Shown here piece by piece: positions 10,816 through 24,158 of a stretch of 64,000 nucleotides of DNA; the first letter of the stretch is position 1, and the number at the start of each line of letters is the position of its first letter. The position numbers and the translations under genes are program-made. Under the pieces are notes generated by a model. The model saw only the letters and a program-made list of their open reading frames with translations. It had not been told where the DNA came from and searched no databases. Source of the stretch: Trema orientale. Its lineage: Eukaryota; Streptophyta; Magnoliopsida; Rosales; Cannabaceae. The stretch is from the NCBI GenBank assembly GCA_002914845.1, contig JXTC01000250.1, positions 103,144 to 167,143 of the forward strand, given 5' to 3'.

Positions 10816-11159
10816 ATGAATTAATTTAAATATTCTCAAGCAATTTTTTTTTTTTTGAAAGGAAATATTCATCAAGCAAATTATTAAGAATAATTTTTCC
10901 TATATGCAAGGTTTTCAAGCACCAATTTTTTTTAAAAGAATATATAAATAAATATTCATATAAAAATATTTGACTATTTTTCTTTCTCTCCTTTTTTTTT
11001 TTCTGACTCGAGAGTGAGGATTCAAATAATATTCTTTAATGTTAAAGTGAGCCACTAAATTTGGTCTAATTTATTGGCTTCAAATAATATTGATCAAAGT
11101 GCAACTGGACTCTTTAGCTTTATACCTATATTAAGTAGGTACATTTGATTTTGAATGCA

Positions 11160-11500
11160 TATATATTAATCCTAAAGATGAGAAAAAGTTAAAAAAAATG
11201 TGACAGCTTCTTTGAATGGTAATCTATAAAATTTATAATTCAACTCTTATTTTTTTATACTATGATTGGTCCTATTATTATTTTTCCATGTTATGATTGA
11301 TCGTGATACATGCATATATTATATAATATCATATTTACTTTAATATTAATAAACTTATCTTAAATTTAGTTCCTCGAACAATTAGTAGTGCTACATTTAT
11401 CTCATAAACAAAATTGATTATTATCCTTATCTTATTACATTTATTTTTTGAATGTAGAGATAAATACATTCTTTAATGTTGTAATACTAACTATACCTTA
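11160..11500 (+). repeat. Dispersed direct repeat, copy B
   Basis: Matches copy A at 10113-10500, including the phrases tatgattggtcctatt and gagataaatacattctttaa. The copies lie about 1.05 kb apart. Confidence 0.65.
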
Positions 11501-12682
11501 GGCTTAAGACAGATATAATTATAAGATTTTATTATTTTTATTTTTCTGTCATTAACAATGTCTAGATTATATGTTAATATTGTAATCTATTTTTCAAATA
11601 GACAAATATATCATATATCTCAACCTTTTTTCTTATTATTTTTTCTTCTCAGGCATATATAGTAAAAATATATATGTCATGGTTGACGGGATCTATCCAT
11701 CCCATATAAGCTTCTAAGGATATTGTGACATAACCATTGAGGCAAAGTACAGACTTAAAAAATTGAATGGAAAAATACACAGACAAGTAAAAACTTTCTA
11801 AATTTTAAGGAATTTCTTTATAATATTAATACTAACTTGCATAAAGTGTAGAATAACGACTAGTATATATATTTTTGAAGCACTAAGCACTTTTTTCCTT
11901 ATGTTACTCGGGAGATCAACAGACTCTTGTTTCTTTTTGTTTTTTTTAATTGTCTGACATAAAATATGAATCAAGGTCTTTTTTTTTTTGTTGTTGTAAT
12001 ATTTGTAATAAATATCTCCAATAGAAAATATAGGTCTAGTCTAATAAATGCGGCTAATAATAACATTAAAACTAATGTTTAAAAGGGTCCTCTGATTGTG
12101 TTGAGCTTGTCTTCTATAACATACCAAAGAGGCAACAAAAACTTGTTGAAAAAGGAAGAGAGATACACAGAAAACAGATTAGATGACAGTGGAGGACGCC
12201 ACTAAGTCAATAAATTGCTCAGCAAATGTCCAAAATTTAAATTGACAGTCTTGTTTTAAACCACAGCAACGGGGAATAACGATAATAAGAGAGTAAATGT
12301 TCTTCCATTAAAAGCACCATATAAAGAACACCATGCATGGAATGCTATGCCTCTTATCACTTATGAACTGCAATTCATACTTTTTGCAAAAAATATAAAT
12401 AATTGAATTCAGTTCACTTAGTTTTTTTATGGAATAGAGTCACAGCCTTGATAATTAAGAGGACTTCATAAGGAGCTACTGCAGTATAACTAACTACTCC
12501 AGTTGACTATTTCCGAGCTTCCCATGTCTTGGATTGTCCATTGATACAATTACAATGTTGGTAGGGTACGGTGCACATTTTTTAAATGCGCAATGGAATA
12601 GTTTCAGAGCAATCAATAACCAAAAATGAGGCAGTAGTTCCTGATATCACCTGCACCGACAAGTCAAAAGTCAACCACATAT
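11501..12682. other. Intergenic, 3' flank of the CIPK gene
   Basis: AT-rich to about 12100. The segment 12150-12680 is less AT-biased and probably contains the end of the kinase transcript. A possible 3' splice acceptor for a 3' UTR exon lies on the minus strand at about 12650 (gtgcag). Confidence 0.35.
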
Positions 12683-12683
12683 A

Positions 12684-12731
<48 letters not shown>
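12683..12731. repeat. (TG)n(AG)n compound microsatellite in the CIPK 3' UTR
   Basis: About ten TG units run directly into about thirteen AG units. On the minus strand it begins two bases after the kinase stop codon, so it is transcribed as (TC)n(AC)n at the very start of the 3' UTR. Confidence 0.9.
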
Positions 12732-12732
<1 letters not shown>

Positions 12733-12735
<3 letters not shown>

Positions 12736-15700
12736 CCTCACTTCTGAATTTTCATCAGTTTTCCACATTACATCTTTTAAACCAGATGAGAAGCTCTTAT
12801 AAAACTGCAAAATGGTAGATACCCAGATCAATGATTTTCAGAAACTTGGCCTTCTAAATAATGGAGCCACTTAATCTCCCATTTAGTTTGGTTATAAAAC
12901 ATAGGAAAAAGTAGGATTGTTTCGCACTTTATGGTTTCTGCTTACCAACCTCAGTTTGAGCTTAAAAAACAAAAGGAACATAATGGTTGCTTACCTTGTG
13001 AAATTCAAGCGTATCACCACCAGTTTTCCTAAGCTCTACCATGTGCAAAGACGGTGCCACCTCGAATACCTGAAGTTGAAAAGAAATTGCTAATTACACC
13101 AATTGTTTTAATATACTAGTACTTTAGATCCCCAGAGAAGTTTTTGCATTGAAAGAATAAATGTATTAGTTAACCAAGGAGTAATATGAGTCAACATACC
13201 TCAGTAGCTACAGAGAGATGGCCCTTTCTTCCAGTTTTATCACCTTGCAACTTCATCTGAAATCATTTACGAAGGGCAACCAAAATGAAAAGCAGAAATC
13301 TATTGTTATCAGAAAATTCTTAACCATGGATATGGCTTGCAATACTAGTCTAGGCAACAAGAAAAGAACATAATAAGAACATAATAGAATACCTTGTAAT
13401 TTTGCTTGCGAACATTAAAGCCCAAAGGCTTTGCTGCTTCCTCAATTTTATCCATAATTTCATTTGCAGGGCGCTGGGAAGTGAAACGTGTTTCTCTCTT
13501 CACAAGTCCCTATAGCATGACATCCGAGATGACAAGAGGATAAAAATAATTAGCAATCAATAAAGGACAGAACTGGTATGGGAAGTTGCATTTCCATCCC
13601 ACTAAAGAGCTGAGCTCGTGAGTGGTGAGGGTTCTAATTTTTAGTTTTTCTCCCCTCTAGTTTTTTTATGGCTAGACTTCATAACAAACTATCTAACTCA
13701 CATATGAGAATACTAAGGTCAAACATTCGAGATGGAAAACCGGAGGAATCTTATGACACTCACCGTCTGCTTCTCGAATAGATTCTCAAGATTGAAACTC
13801 TGTGATCTAGAAATAAGCTCAAAGGCATTCATTGATACGGGTTTCTCTTTCTTTTCTGTTATCAAGCCTTCCTGCAAAATTAGTGAATAAAATAAGTAGC
13901 TTATGGCGGTACTTGTTAGCTATAGCCAAATACATTAAGCTGATTGGATTGATGTTTGTTAGATGAAAACCATAAACAGCAAATGTGTATTTTGCCTTGT
14001 CAAAACTGAATCTTTTGCCAAAAGAGAGAGAGAGTTAAGATTGAATGGGTGGGGAATTGACATTCGCTTGTCTAACACCGAAATAATCAATGCAGTAGAA
14101 ACTAACACTTCTTTATCGCAAATAAATTGACATATGACAAGAAGTGTTCACCTTAGAGTCATTGAAAGCAGCGTCTACATCATCAAGATTGACATCCTCT
14201 TCCTTTTCAAAGCGTGCTGGCTGGTAGCCTTTCTGGAACCATTCATCTTCTAAGATTTCAGAAATTGTTATCCGCTGCAAAGAGAAAGCACTTATAAACC
14301 AATAACAAAAAGAAACCAATAAAGCAGTTGAGATATAAATTCACCATGTTAAGGATTGGATATTCTTCCAAATCATAATTTCCAAGATTATAGTTGATGA
14401 AGCAGTTAACAGATAGTACTGATATGAGTTCAAAGTAGAAGAGGGTTTTGGAGCTCACTGTAAGAGGGTTTGGATCAAGGATACGCTTTATTAGTTTCTT
14501 TGCACCAGATGAAAACCATGGTGGACATCCGAATTCAGCCTTGCAAATCTGATTTCAATAATACTATATATTAGTGCTTCAAAAGACAATTTTATCATAT
14601 TAACAGAAAAGAAAACACTTAATGTACCAACCTTTCTGTACAAAGCCATGAGATTTGGCTCATCAAAAGGCAGGTAACCAGCCATAAGGACAAAGAGAAT
14701 AACCCCACAAGACCAAACATCAGATGATGTGCCATCATATCCTTTACTAGTGAGCACCTGACACAAAACTACTATATGTGAGAAATGCATACATTAAAAG
14801 TAATAAAGCCACCTCTTAAAATACAGTCATCCTAGATACCTCAGGAGCAACATAATTTGGGGTCCCACAGGCAGTATGAAGCAGCCCATCCCCCTGCAAC
14901 AAGAAGAATTTGGATAAGTTATCTCTATGTATAATGGCCCATACCTTCAATTTCAATCCTTAATTGCAAATGCCAAATAATTTCCATCATAGATGTATGA
15001 AAGATTTCAAAATTCGTACAAAAGTAGAACTAAGAGTTGAGCCTCTAAGTTCAGAGATTTTGTGTACTGAATAAAACAACCATTAGCCAAACATAACTTG
15101 TATTTTCCCCACCGAAGCATCTTTTATGATCACAAAGAATTATAGCCTAATTTCCAACTCCACCTTCCTTCCTCAAGCAATAATTACTAATCAGGATGTT
15201 AAAAAATTATGCTAAACTCACCCGTACTTGCTGTGAAATTGCACTTAGCCCAAAATCTGAAACCTTAAGCAAACCGTACGAGTCTAGGAGAAGATTTTCA
15301 GGCTGCAAAAGATGCATTATAATATGTCAACGATGTATCATTATTCTAGTAAAATTAATATTCTAGAAACAGAAGTTTTATTCCCCAAACAACCATTTAG
15401 TCTATGAACTGGGAACAGTATGCTAACAATTTCGAACCTTTAAATCTCTATGAAAAACCCCTCTGCTGTGACAGTAGTCGACAGCGTTAATTAGCTGCTG
15501 GAAGTAACTTCTGGCTTCATCCTCCTTTAGCCTCCCATGTTTGGCCTTAAGGAATCAAACATAGAATCAGGGGAATGTTCACTAGTGAAAACAATATGTC
15601 CAATGATAGAAATGTATGAAGACGAGCAAAAAAATTTAGTGTACAAACTAAGAACGTAAGTTCAAGCAAAAAGCTAGCTTACTATTTTGTCGAAGAGCTC

Positions 15701-16802
15701 ACCACCATCAACAAATTCGAGAACAATGTAAATTTTGGTTTTGCTTGCCATAACCTGACATACATAAGCATAGTAGTAAAGAATGAAACTTTTAACTAAC
15801 TTAAAGCATTATTCGCTACTGTTGAGCACCTTTGATTGCATAAACAAGGATACAAAGCAATTAATAAAGCTTCAAGTGACTGAATGTAGTACCTCAAAAA
15901 GTTGTAAAACGTTTGGGTGTTTGATCAGCTTCATCGTTGATATCTCTCTCTTAATCTGCCAATACAAGTATTAAGCAAAATTAAATCATCAAATTCGTCA
16001 TTATTGATCTACATTTTATAAATAAATCATCAGGAAGAATAAACTGCTGCTTATTTACTCGCTTACATTAAAAAAAGTCCGAAAATGATGCACTGATTAG
16101 TAAATTCTAGTACCAAGGTGTNTAATATATTAATAATTAAATATATTAAAATGAATTGATGTAACAGTATATACTCGCAGTTACCAGTGTTATGTAACAT
16201 CACCCCTTTGATTAAACACTTTCAATATAATAATAAAGGAATATACAGAAAACAGCATAGAAGAAAATATGCACACTTTGAAGATACAGAGAGAACAAGA
16301 AAATAGATAGAGATTACCGAAAAATAAATCCAATGCGTACAAACAAATTAGATTGGCCATAATAATTTTCAATTCAAACAGTTTTTTACTACAGTAAACA
16401 GAGTTAAATAAGTACGTGGAATCAAATCATTGCATGTACGGGATTCCACGTCTGTCATTATAAACGTTTTATTATTGTTATTATTATTATTTTTTTGGGT
16501 TGCTGGTAAAATAATAATTGTCGATAATCATATGATATAAGTCTATAACAAAAACAATAATCTAGCTTTCTGTAACAATTAAAATAAATTATTTAAGAGG
16601 CAGAGGAAGAAGAGCGGTGACCAACCTGTTCGACCATTTTGTGGCGGAGGATCTGATCGCGGTCGAGGATTTTGATGGCGACGAAATCGCCAGTCTCGAC
16701 GTTCTTGGCGAACTTCACCTTCCCAAAGCTACCCTCGCCGAGAGTTCTGCCCAGCTCGTACTTCCCCACGCGCGTGCGCGTGCTCCGAGTTTTCCCGCTC
16801 AT
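12733..16802 (-). CDS. CIPK9: CBL-interacting protein kinase, CIPK9-like
   Basis: Ser/Thr kinase of the SnRK3/CIPK family, which is switched on by calcineurin B-like calcium sensors. CIPK9 relatives act in potassium and magnesium homeostasis. There are 14 coding exons: 16802-16626, 15955-15893, 15754-15683, 15545-15438, 15302-15222, 14893-14840, 14757-14632, 14548-14459, 14274-14152, 13871-13764, 13509-13393, 13256-13200, 13069-12995 and 12804-12733. They give 440 aa, close to Arabidopsis CIPK9. Seen: glycine loop GEGSFG (22-27), ATP lysine K44, catalytic HRDLK with D138, DFG 156-158, APE 183-185 and NAF motif 313-315 (MNAFELIS), then a regulatory tail with GRKG and DTLEFHKFYK. All junctions are GT-AG and in frame. 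Odd: the activation segment reads VRGDG where relatives read VREDG. The CIPK9 rather than CIPK3/23 assignment rests on tail wording. Confidence 0.95.
15956..16625 (-). other. CIPK intron 1 with one ambiguous base
   Basis: This is the longest intron of the kinase gene (670 bp), in the usual position after the first kinase exon. It carries a single N at 16122. No exon or element is seen in it. Confidence 0.8.
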
Positions 16803-17330
16803 TTTGAGATTTTGATGAGAACCCAGAAGACCCTTTTGCTCAAAGTGACCGAATCTGGAGCTCTGTTTTCTGAATCGAAGGAGAAAGAGAAAGAGAATGA
16901 GAATGAGAGAAGCATTTATTAAGAGGGAAAGGGAAGAAGGAAGATGACGAGGAAGATGGGTCTGGTTTTGTTTTGTTTTGTTTTTTTGGCGAATCAGTGT
17001 AAAGAGCGTGTGGGGCCCAGAGAAGGGTGCGGGTCCCTAAACAACTCTATCCGTAATGTGGTTTCTGCAAAAATTTGTTCACGTTCCGTGGTTGCCTACG
17101 CTTTATATTTTCTCTTCCGCACCTATTATTATCATTCTGGTGTTTTTCCTCTCTTCTTCCCTACCAAAAATACCCTCTGCCCTTCCCTCTTTAGTTTTAT
17201 CGAAATGACCAAATTGCTCTTCTACTTATTTTTTGTGCTTCGTCAATTTTCGTTTCCAAATTTGGGCTTTTCTCCTAGACAGCCGTCTCTCCTTTCACTC
17301 CCTTGTTCAATGCTTGATAGGTAAATTCTA
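16803..17330 (-). promoter_or_regulatory. 5' UTR and proximal promoter of the CIPK gene
   Basis: Directly upstream of the kinase start, on the minus strand, is a CT-rich leader (a GA-rich run at 16875-16915 on the plus strand) typical of plant 5' UTRs. The plus-strand open frames at 16617-16922 and 16944-17324 are antisense to exon 1 and its leader and are not genes. No TATA box was chosen with confidence. Confidence 0.45.
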
Positions 17331-18066
17331 CTAAAAAATCTCACATTTTAATAATATTATAAAGTATAATGAAGTTTATTTGTCCAATAGTAAGACATGA
17401 AAAAATAAAAAAAGTAATCCTAGCACTCTTTATGAATTAAACATTGTAATCCAAAACTATTACTAAAGTACTACCAGCTTAATTATTTATCCACAATTCC
17501 AAACTAAAGGATTCTTTATAATACAAATAGTATTAAGGAAATTCATTTTCTTTACCAAATATTTGTACCAAAGGTGTGGCATGATTGTTTACCACACTTT
17601 AACTCAAAGTGAGATCATATTACTTAAAATTGTCTAGTTGAAAATATGTTACATGACGTAAAAAATGAGTATCATTAGTTTTTTTTTTTTTTTTTCCTTT
17701 TTAGGTTTCGAGTATCATTAGTGATAATTCTCTTAGGAGAATAGCCAATTTTTTTAAAGTTTGGTATATCAAGTGCACAAGCATTAATATCAGGACATTT
17801 ATTAAGAGATAAAAAATACTGATTTTTAAACTCAAGCATTACAAACAAATACACTCTAATTTCGAATTATTCATTATTCCCTAATAAATACACAAATCCT
17901 AGATATAGAATGACGAAAAATAGATTGAGTGACAATTTGGTGTTTGGTATTATTTTATAGTTTTTTTTTTCTTAATAGCTTCTACGAAGCTAATGTTGAA
18001 AAAAAAAATGATATTGACGAAAGTTCATATAATAAGCGGAGCAGCAAGAAAGCATTGTCAATCAGT
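17331..18066. other. Intergenic, no gene seen
   Basis: AT-rich. A phrase at 17555-17580 (accaaatatttgtaccaa) resembles the inner arm of the AAGGATAAT MITE family, so a worn copy may sit at about 17540-17740. Confidence 0.35.
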
Positions 18067-18106
18067 NNNNNNNNNNNNNNNNNNNNNNNNNNNNNNNNNN
18101 NNNNNN
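18067..18106. other. Assembly gap (40 N)
   Basis: Forty consecutive unknown bases. The true length may differ. Confidence 1.
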
Positions 18107-18185
18107 GTTGTGATGTAATTAGGTTGGGTAGTAGTTTTGGAAAGTTTACTTAGAAAAATACTAACTTTTGCCATTTGAAGACTTA

Positions 18186-18921
18186 GGCCATCTCTAATCC
18201 ATAACACCAAAATGGTGTAACTTTTACGTCAAATTGGTGTAATTGTCACATCGAATAATAATTTTATCTCCAACCTATTACTCTATTTGTATCACTAAAA
18301 AAGAATATTCTGTGTATATTCCTTTTTATCTACTTTTTATATAACTTTTTTCATAACTCCCAATTATTACTAAGAATTACGTCTACATACAATTTTATTG
18401 TTCACGTATTGATCCAAGAATATATTTTATTACTTAACAAACTTAAAGAAACTAATAAATTAATAAATTATATTTTATTAACTAAAATGACCCATTTACT
18501 ATGTTATTACATGATATGTAATTTCAATTCTATTAAGTGTTTGAGTTTTATTGTAATTAGTATTTTGTATTATTTACATATTAATTTTGCTTTATAAAAA
18601 ATTAATCATGAAACAATAATAAGAATATGGGACTTAAAATAAAATTTTTTTATGTTATGGTACGAGAAGATAATTTTTTGTTAAAAACTATGTACTTCGA
18701 GTTAAATATTAATAACCAAAGTTGGGAGGGACTTTTTGTAATTAAAATAAATGAAACAAAAAAAAAATGGCGTATAAACAGGGTCACGCAATATTTGGCG
18801 TTACACTGTTCAAAAACTGACAAAACGCCAATTTAACGTGTTAGTTTGGCGCTAGGTTGGAGAGCCCTAGCGCCATTTTTGGGCCTCCTCTACGCCAAAA
18901 TAGCATGGGTTAGAGAAGTCT
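18186..18921. mobile_element. Non-autonomous DNA transposon, possibly PIF/Harbinger-like
   Basis: The left end GGCCATCTCTAATCCAT has two candidate partners on the right. One is the inverse of ATGGGTTAGAGAAG near 18906-18919, with TTA on both sides. The other is GGTTGGAGAGCC near 18855-18866. A GC-rich palindrome (GGCGCTAGG / CCCTAGCGCC) sits at about 18848-18875. The interior is AT-rich and non-coding. Superfamily and right edge are uncertain. Confidence 0.5.
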
Positions 18922-20860
18922 TTACTTAAGGTGACCGATTAGATTACTTCTCCAAATTTTGAATTTGTCAAAAGTACTTGAGATTATTAGATTAACTAGT
19001 TATTTAAAGTAACTAATTTGGAAAATTTTAAACAATTTAGGTCATTCGAACTTTTCAATATTTTGCATTCTAAACCGGTATTTCTGTGAGTATTATTTTT
19101 TTCTTTCTTATTATTATTATTTTTTATTTTGGAATTCGTATCTATGAAAGAAAGCCCAAAGGGCAAAATAGCGTCAACCAACTGCACAAAGTCATCACAT
19201 TTATGCAAATTTCACAACGCCCTGAGGGCATTGGTGTAATTGTGAGTGTGGCTAGATTCGTAATTCACATGAAATGGGACTCACTTAAGTGGCCGAAAGG
19301 TGAGATAGGACGCAATAATTGATAACGTCCAAAAATGTTATTGTTTTCATGTTTCCTATAATTATTATTAATCTCTTTGATTGTATGTGCCCTATAATTA
19401 TTTAGCTAATAAATTAAATAATATTACTAAAAATATTGTTTCTATGCCTTCAAAAAAAAATATTGTTTCTATGATTTCAAATTTACAATTTTATTTGATT
19501 TTTTCCTTGAAAAAATTTTATTTTATTTTTCTATTTTTAATTTGGCTTACATTTTTTATGGCTAAACAAAAACGTACATATTCTTATTTTTATATGGTTT
19601 GTATCTGATGATATTTATGAAATTTCAATGATTGAGTAGAAGGTGGAGTAGAATTCCTATTTTGGCCTGGATGCATGCACAGCTTATCCTAACGATCTCT
19701 GACGTGATGCGGTGGACAAGTTTGTCCACGTATTCTGAGTGGGAGAGAATGTTTCAATGCCAAATAATTCGGTAGGGAGCGATCACTTGCAGTAATAGTG
19801 TGGCCTAGGACCCATTTGTGACGAATTCTATACGTCCTTAAAATTGGTTTTGAAGTAAGGACTGATCGTTCCGATTTATAAGTAAAGTTTAACTTTAATT
19901 CTTAAATATTAAATTTTGTCATTTTGGTTGTTAAATTATTCAAAATCTTTCGTTTACTCTACTTTGTATTTTGTATTTTGTTTGATTCTTAAGAGAATGA
20001 GTTTACTGAATGAGCTAAGTAGACGCATTTGTGATTTATTTATTTTTAGTTACAACAACATATCATAATTTAAAATTTTGAATTGCACTCTTATCCATGT
20101 GCAGTTAATTTTTGCTCAACCAATTATATTCTTACATCTTTATTTTATTTTTAAACTGATCTATTTTATGTTCAAATTTCTTTATAATGGCTTGTGCTTG
20201 TGAATATGAGATGGATATAATAAAAGAGCACGTATGTGTTATATGCTCATTTTATTAAGAATCAGTAGATTTAAAGGATAGTTACATCATTTCCTTCTAC
20301 TAAGAATGAATACCCCTTGTAATTTTTCATTTGTAAAAATTTAACGTTGAGCCCATGAGATTTAACGTAAAATTTCAATCCCACGCCAGTAGCATTTAAT
20401 TTTAAGGTTAAAAAAAAAACCTTAATTGACGGTATTATATATTTTCATTCAGTATTTTGAAATAGATACTATGTCGAAACAATTTCTAATTCGATCTTTT
20501 TTAACAATTTGAAATTAAAAAAACCATAATATTAGAATTCTACTAACTTAGAAGCTATTTTGAATTAATTTTTGTTTTAATATACTCAAAGAAGAGTGTA
20601 CTTTCATCAATTAAAGCTTTTTTCCCCCAAGTTTAGATGTTACAAAGAAGGTGAAAAATGTAGTTTTCAAAAATGCATGGTTGAATTTAAAATAAAAAAT
20701 TACATGGGATAAATTTGTAAGTGACCAAAAAAATAAAATATAAAGTAAAAAGGATTAAAATGAAACATTCTTAATAGTTTAAGAATCAAGATGACAAAAT
20801 ATAAAAGTTAAGGATCAAAGTGAGACTTATCCATAATTTATGGAATAATAGGTCATTAAC
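18922..20860. other. Intergenic, no gene seen
   Basis: AT-rich with short open frames that have no recognisable domain. A less biased patch at 19620-19850 reads as no known protein. Confidence 0.4.
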
Positions 20861-21724
20861 CCTTGAAATAAATATAGCTTTGATGCTCTAAGATTGGCTC
20901 AATATGATTTGAAAGTTAATTCAATGTAGAAATATGTTTTTGCACTTTGAAAGTAGTTGGATAACAATTTAAGTTCCTGCAAAGTCTCTTTGAAGTCTTA
21001 AAATAGTTTCTATTTATAAGCTTGAATGAAAACTAGCTGTTTATAACCGTTAAACACACTTTCTGTCATTTTCGGCAGACCAAAAGTATGTTTTCGGTGG
21101 ACCGAAAATACTAGCCGTTGAAAGTGCGGTTGTAACGGTCGAATCTGAAAATTACTGAAAAATGTGCAGGAGGAATCAGTAGACCGATTCTGAAGGCCGG
21201 TCTGCCGAATCTATTTTGAGAGCAAACTTTGAATTTTATTTCAAGTCTTTTTCAATTATTTTCAAAATGTGATTTTATAAATTGATTTATTATGTAATAT
21301 AAGAAGTATAGAAATTCATAAATCAATTTAAAAGCTTGTGTAAAATAAATTTTATATTTTAATTGGAGATAAATAAGTTTGATAGTTTTGATTTGAAAAT
21401 TTCTAATTTTATGAAAAATTTGAGTCATTAAATTTGTATTATGTGTGAACAAGTATTCAAGTACAAGATCTAAGTATTTAACTTTTTGCTAGTCCAAGTC
21501 TTATATTCTTGTTCTTTGTCTTCAACCTCTTTTCCATTCATCTTCAAGCTTGGTTCTAATAAGTTCAATATGCATCCATCTTCAAGCATGATTCCTCGAT
21601 TAACTTGAGTTAGAACTTTTAAAGCTATCTCACTACACACTCAAGTTAAATCATTAGTACTAAATCAAATATTTGTTATCTTCAAAATAAGAGTGAGTAA
21701 GATTGAAACCTTAATTTCTCAACA
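20860..21724. repeat. Unclassified repeat, possibly LTR-like
   Basis: Contains inverted and direct motifs around cggcagacc / ggtctgccga at 21075-21215 and ends near ttctcaaca. The style resembles an LTR, but no second copy, primer site or target duplication was found. Confidence 0.25.
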
Positions 21725-21799
21725 AAACTAAATAAATAAATAATATTAAAAGCATATAAAAAAATATTTAATTAAGAAATATATTTAAAACTATATATA

Positions 21800-22005
21800 G
21801 AATGACTAAATGTAGGCAGCCTAATATGGGTTGACAAAAATGTGGGACAGGCCGGGCCTATGGGTCTATTGCTGAGGCTCAGCCCGGCTCCTACTATATG
21901 TAATGGGACGGCCTAAGTCCACATTAATGTAGGCCGGGCCAGACTAGTACCGTACTTTTTCTTCGGAATATGGGTTGGCCCACATTGACATTTCTAGTTC
22001 TAATT
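21800..22005. mobile_element. Short GC-rich element with worn inverted ends
   Basis: The core carries repeated GGCCGGGCC-like words. The right end reads ATATGGGTTGGCCCACATTG, and the left part has a similar ATATGGGTTGAC phrase. It looks like a short hAT-type non-autonomous element. Ends and target duplication are not resolved. Confidence 0.4.
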
Positions 22006-22599
22006 ATTTGAAATTTGGGAATTCTATCAGTTATGTTTTGTAAAAATAGTGTATATACAAGGATTATATTTAAATTCTATAGATATGCTCTATCATGTCA
22101 GTTCTAAGGTATACACTATTTTTTTTCCTGAGAATAATGTTACACACCATTTTATCGCATAAGAAAGGCATTAAAACTGCTTATGCACTAAAAGTGGTTT
22201 ACCACATCAGTTCCTCTGCAATAAATATAATGAGGCCAGGTTCCAAAGTCGTACCACTTGTAATATTATTTTTAACTGGTATTAAAAGCGAAATATGTAG
22301 CAGTGTTAATCACCTTATTAGCTCATAAACAATATGAAATATCTCAGTTTGATCCTTACACTTCATTTTTTTGAACTTTTAGAATTGTTCTTTGTTAGCC
22401 CCTTTTTAACATATGTTGTTAAATATTTGACAAAAACATGATTACAACAAAATGTTTTTCAAAGTTTAGGGACCAATCCAAGTACGAATACTTGTATAGA
22501 ATTTGATGCAGAAGCCTATCGTTTGGCCTTCTGAGTATCGTTCCTACTACTCACTCCTTATGAGGACACATATGATATGAGCATCTAGAGTCTAGTATC

Positions 22600-24158
22600 T
22601 AATAGTTTTGTAGAGATCTGCTGTTGGTTGAAACTAACAATATATCTTCACCATCACTGTCATCGGCTCTATCGCTAGCAATGTTTGCTTTCATTGGCAT
22701 CTAGTTTTTCTTTACCTCCAAGTCTTTCTTTAATTCATAACAAATCTTTTAATATGTCCCTTCTTGTGGCAGTAGTGGCACTCCACATCTTTTTTGGGAC
22801 GTGACTTGAACCGATCACCATTTTTTCCAGAGTTTCTTCCATTGGATTTGCTTCTACCACGCCTCGATTTTGGCCTAGAATCTACTTTTGCCACAAGACT
22901 CTCTACTGAGGAAGACGTGCTTGACTGGTTCATATTGTCTATCTCAAGTAGAGTAGTGGACACTTCGTCTATAGTCAACATACTCTTCCTGACTAGCAGT
23001 GTAGTCCTCAGAGACTCATATGATTTTGGCAATGATAATAACTGAATAACAAGTTGATCTTATTCATCAGTCTTGACCTCTACACTTAATAGTTGAGTGA
23101 TACATTTGTTGAACTTGTTAATGTGGCTCCTGACATTTGAACTTTCTTCCATTTTCAATTTATACAACTGCTTCTTCAAATATAGTTGATTCGTTAATGA
23201 TTTCAACATCTATAACTTCTCCAATTTCTCTTATAATTTTGTAGGAGAAGTTTCATTCAATACAAAATACTTCAAGTCAGTAGCCAAATTTAGTCGAATA
23301 ATGCCAACAGTCTTCACTTGTAATTCCTCACGCTTGTCATCTTTCATGCTTTCAGGTTTCTTTCCTTGTAATTCTTTAAGAAGCCCTTGTTGCACCAAAA
23401 CGTCTTTGACAGTAGTTACTAAACACTAAAATTAGTTCTATCGTCAAATAGCTCTATCTCCTACTTCGTGCTAGCCATTTTCTCTAGACGAAGGTAACTT
23501 TAACAGCCTTTAATCTTTGGCTCTGATACTAATTGTTGTGGAAATTATGACGACAACAACTATAATGATAATGATGATACTAATAAAAGAATTAAAGTAA
23601 AGAGCAAAAATAGCTAAAAAGAGACATAAGAGATTTAGCGTGGTTCAACAATTTGCCTACATCCATATTGAGAGAGATCAAATAATTCCACTAACAACAA
23701 TATAACAAGTGGATTACAATATACCCTTAACCTCGCAACTCAAATCCCAAGTACACCCAAGACACTCTCACAATAACCTTGCAGCAAGGTTGTACTAACC
23801 CCAGCAATCTTATTGCAACGTTGCTCTATCTCAAACAACCTCAATGCAATGTTGCTCACTCTTGTCAGATGCTTCACTTAACTCAAGGAGGACGTTTACT
23901 CTTTAATAAGCTCACAAAACTCAAGAAACTCTCAACATTTCTTTCATATTTTAAATAGTGAGAACATCACCCTTTTATGGGCAAAGCTTTGCAAAGTTGG
24001 GTAAGTTGGGCATACTGTCCAATAAACTTGGACAGCAAGTACTATTAAGCAGTAAGTGTACTTGGGTACTAAGTCCAGTGATATCAACAATGATGCTAGT
24101 AGCTGTTTTTTTTTTAAAATCAATTTGAAGCCAAAAATAACGTATCTCAATCACAACA
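22600..24158 (-). mobile_element. Copia-type LTR element remnant (fossil, broken)
   Basis: On the minus strand, a single LTR runs from about 24158 to 23534 with matching ends TGTTGTG...CACAACA. It is followed by a primer-binding-like TAGTATCAGAGCC at 23531-23519, then gag-like sequence to about 22730 that includes a zinc-knuckle motif (CHYCHKKGH). No pol region and no second LTR are seen. The element is broken in several places and is old. Confidence 0.7.

Noticed and set aside
16617-16922. Open frame antisense to CIPK exon 1
   Set aside because: It mirrors a kinase exon whose splice sites and motifs are clear on the minus strand.
22794-23045. Plus-strand open frame over the Copia remnant
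   Set aside because: It is the shadow of the gag-like sequence on the minus strand.
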